A stretch of 64,000 nucleotides of DNA. Origin: Zopfochytrium polystomum. Its lineage: Eukaryota > Chytridiomycota > Chytridiomycetes > Chytridiales > Chytridiaceae. Shown here in pieces: positions 61,963-64,000 of this stretch; position 1 is the first letter of the stretch; the number at the start of each line of letters is the position of its first letter. The position numbers were made by a program, and so were the translations under genes. Under the pieces are notes generated by a model, which worked only from the letters and a program-made list of their open reading frames with translations, was not told the origin of the DNA and did no database searches. The DNA lies in contig JAIVFJ010000004.1 of assembly GCA_025765615.1 (NCBI GenBank), forward strand, positions 310,001 through 374,000, in the 5' to 3' direction.

Positions 61963-64000
61963 TTACTCTGGAGACTCTCTCAGTTCCTGTATTGAGGGGT
62001 GAGAGTTGCAGAGGACGGCGCGAATTTTCTGTCAGACCAGCTCCGCGACAAAACCAAGGAGACAGATCGAAAGGAAAGAGCGTTTCAAACTCACCCACGA
62101 CGGCCCAGACGAAATGGCCAGCTCCTTCATGATCTTTGCGTAAACGTTCTGCGGCGGCTGCTTCCCGAGCGCCTCTTTGCACGCGTTGTTCACGTCCGCC
62201 TTTTTGACGGTCGTCTTGGTTTGGAAGAGCTCGAGGCACCGGCTTTCGAAACTTTTTGTGGAGGGGAGCGGAGGGTAGGCGGACTCAGCGAACGAATGGG
62301 AAGGACAAGCGCGTCCCATCGAGTGCGTCGCAATGGCAGTCCGACAAACAAAAAAGCGCTGCATCCTGTACCTCATCGACCGAGCTATTGTTAATGACCT
62401 TGAGCGCATAGCGGTCAAAGACTCTGACGCAGAGATCGTTGATCACAGCCATGACCTCCTCCTCTGTCGTATCGACCATAAGGTTGTTTTCGGCAGCTTT
62501 TTTTTTTCGGCGGTTATAAAAGTGAACGAGTCAGCCGCCGCGAGCTACTTCAACCCATTGCAAAGTGAAAAAATAGAGCAATCCCGCTTACTCGAGTCGG
62601 CTGACCGGCTTGCCGCAACTTTGACCATGTATGCGCTTGATGCGACACCGTGGGTCAGCAGGATCTGGCGGACCAAGCTTTCGCACTGGCCCTGTGCGGT
62701 TGAACCGGTGACCGAGTAGTCGTACTTTTTCTTGGAGGATGAGCCGGCTGAGGAGGATGAGGAGGATGACGACGGCGGCAGCGAAGTCTTTGAGGGGGTA
62801 GTAGACGTTGAGGAGGTCGAGGAGGAGGACGAAGGTGTGATGGTTGATCTCCGCGCCGCAGGAGTGCCGGCACCCGGCGCTGCTGGTTTGCTGCGAAGCC
62901 TCGATTCAAGCATCACCTTGGCGCTGAGGGGTTCCCGAAATACGTCAGATCCTTTCGCCCGCATCATCAACCCCCCCCCCTCACCTTTTGGCCTCCGCCT
63001 CCACGACATCGCGCTGTTTCGCGACAACGTCCGGATGCCGCGCGCAAAAGTCCTCGTCGGCCGGAACTTTCAGCACCCAGCTGCTCGGTTCCTCCTTGTT
63101 CGACGGCGGCACCCGCGTGGCGATTTCGACAAACAGGTTTGTGACGACCGCGTGCGGCAGGTTCGCGATGGCGTTCACGTCGCGCCGGCGAACGTTTGTC
63201 TTTTGCGAAAAGAGGTGCAGGAGAAGACGCCGCGCTTCCGCGATGCGCCCCGAGTACGTGACTTCGCTGCGGAGAATCCACACGCCGCGAACGAGAACCG
63301 CAACGGATTTGAGCTCTTCCAGTATTTCGGCTTCCGAGAACATGGGTCCGATCAGCTCTTGTATGCTGGAGAACTGAATCACGTTTGCTGTGAAGATGCC
63401 GAGGTGTGAGCTTGCGCGTTTCCCAGGTTGATAAACTACGGCACAAACCATTAAGCATAACACATTTGACCTGGTAAAGCAGGGGAAGAGCACGCAGACT
63501 GTCCAAGGGAGTGCCGACGCTTATCTTGATCTTCCCGCCCACCAGCGCTCTAATGAAATAGATTCTTGATTAGGCGAAATCAACATGATGGCGAACTCAC
63601 CCTCCCACGCCCGACTGCACTTTGGGCCCAATCTCATCGAGGTACTCCTTCTTCGTTGTGATGAACTTGATCTCATCTCCAATGGAAAACAGCTTGTCGT
63701 ATTCGTCTTCTGTCTCTGCCGAGTGCGCGCCGTAGTAAGCCAGCGGTGACCATTCCTCGCGTTCGTATCTGCGCAGCTCCTCGGCGGCGGAAGCGCGTTT
63801 CTTCGCATCCTTGTCGTCAGCTGAGCGGACACTGAGCTGGAGCAGCTTCGCCTCCTCTTCCACTGGCGCGATTCCTTCCGCTAGAGCCTCCTCTAATTGT
63901 ATACGCTGGTTGGCGGCGCGTTCCTTTTCATGGATCTTGTCGAGGTACCGAAAGGCCGGGCGGAGTTGGACGGTCGATGTCAGCGGGGTCATGTGCAGTT
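61963..64000 (-). CDS. RNA polymerase III subunit RPC5 (Rpc37/POLR3E, Sin family), partial
   Basis: Subunit of the TFIIF-like Rpc37-Rpc53 pair needed for Pol III initiation and termination. The minus strand enters the window at 64,000 in coding sequence: MTPLTSTVQLRPAFRYLDK matches the conserved Sin-domain block, so the 5' exon(s) lie outside. Then come REEWSPLAYYGAHSAETEDEY, the RALVGGKIKISVGTPLDSLR block near 63,500, and FSEAEILEELKSVAVLVRGVWILRSEVTYSG with AEARRLLLHLFSQKTNVRRRD near 63,280. A low-complexity acidic/Ser-rich linker lies at 62,730-62,880. The C-terminal winged-helix-like part reads VMAVINDLCVRVFDRYALKV and CKEALGKQPPQNVYAKIMKE. An intron after SSGPSW joins ELRESPE and a stop at 61,963. 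The exact 3' exon is inferred. Confidence 0.85.

Overview
This is a eukaryotic nuclear window, most likely from an early-diverging, flagellated fungus (chytrid-type). Genes are compact, with short GT-AG introns mostly of about 45-100 bases. The retrotransposons are of fungal style: a Ty1/copia element and a chromodomain Ty3/gypsy element. A full-length EPG5 gene and a small protein with GPGxY axonemal-type motifs argue against a yeast or a typical Dikarya fungus. The organism call is an inference.

Layout. Bases 1-31,400 form a large inverted duplication invaded by transposons. The left arm begins with the last exons of a PP2A B55 regulatory-subunit gene (1-724, plus). It ends with a truncated EMC1 copy (about 19,225-19,740, minus). 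The right arm holds intact EMC1 (23,368-27,483, plus) and an essentially complete PP2A B55 gene (29,469-about 31,406, minus). Between the two left-arm genes lie a 7.0-kb copia element (2,992-10,011) with LTRs that look identical, and a 3.8-kb Ty3/gypsy element (10,547-14,351) that keeps gag, protease, integrase and chromodomain but has no reverse transcriptase. The Ty3 element sits inside an older antisense relative. Solo LTRs and two further repeat families are scattered around. The spacer between the arms (about 19.7-23.4 kb) carries a GPGxY-motif gene and a disordered-protein gene.

Bases 31.4-44.2 kb hold a frame-disrupted kinase-like gene, a frame-switching charged coiled-coil region, a FUN14-domain gene, an acetyl-CoA transporter (SLC33A1 type), an unresolved GC-rich gene, a multi-pass membrane protein and a histidine-rich protein. 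Bases 44.5-52.0 kb are one long EPG5 autophagy-tether gene. Bases 52-56 kb are a degraded patch with an ORF split by a solo LTR. The right end is a housekeeping cluster: NOP53 (60S biogenesis, minus), an unknown gene (plus), CBF5/dyskerin (H/ACA pseudouridine synthase, plus) and RNA polymerase III subunit RPC5 (minus, running off the window).

The intact host genes serve membrane-protein insertion (EMC1), phosphatase targeting (B55), mitochondrial outer membrane and mitophagy (FUN14), autophagosome-lysosome tethering (EPG5) and ribosome or RNA production (NOP53, CBF5, RPC5). No tRNA, rRNA or CRISPR was recognised.
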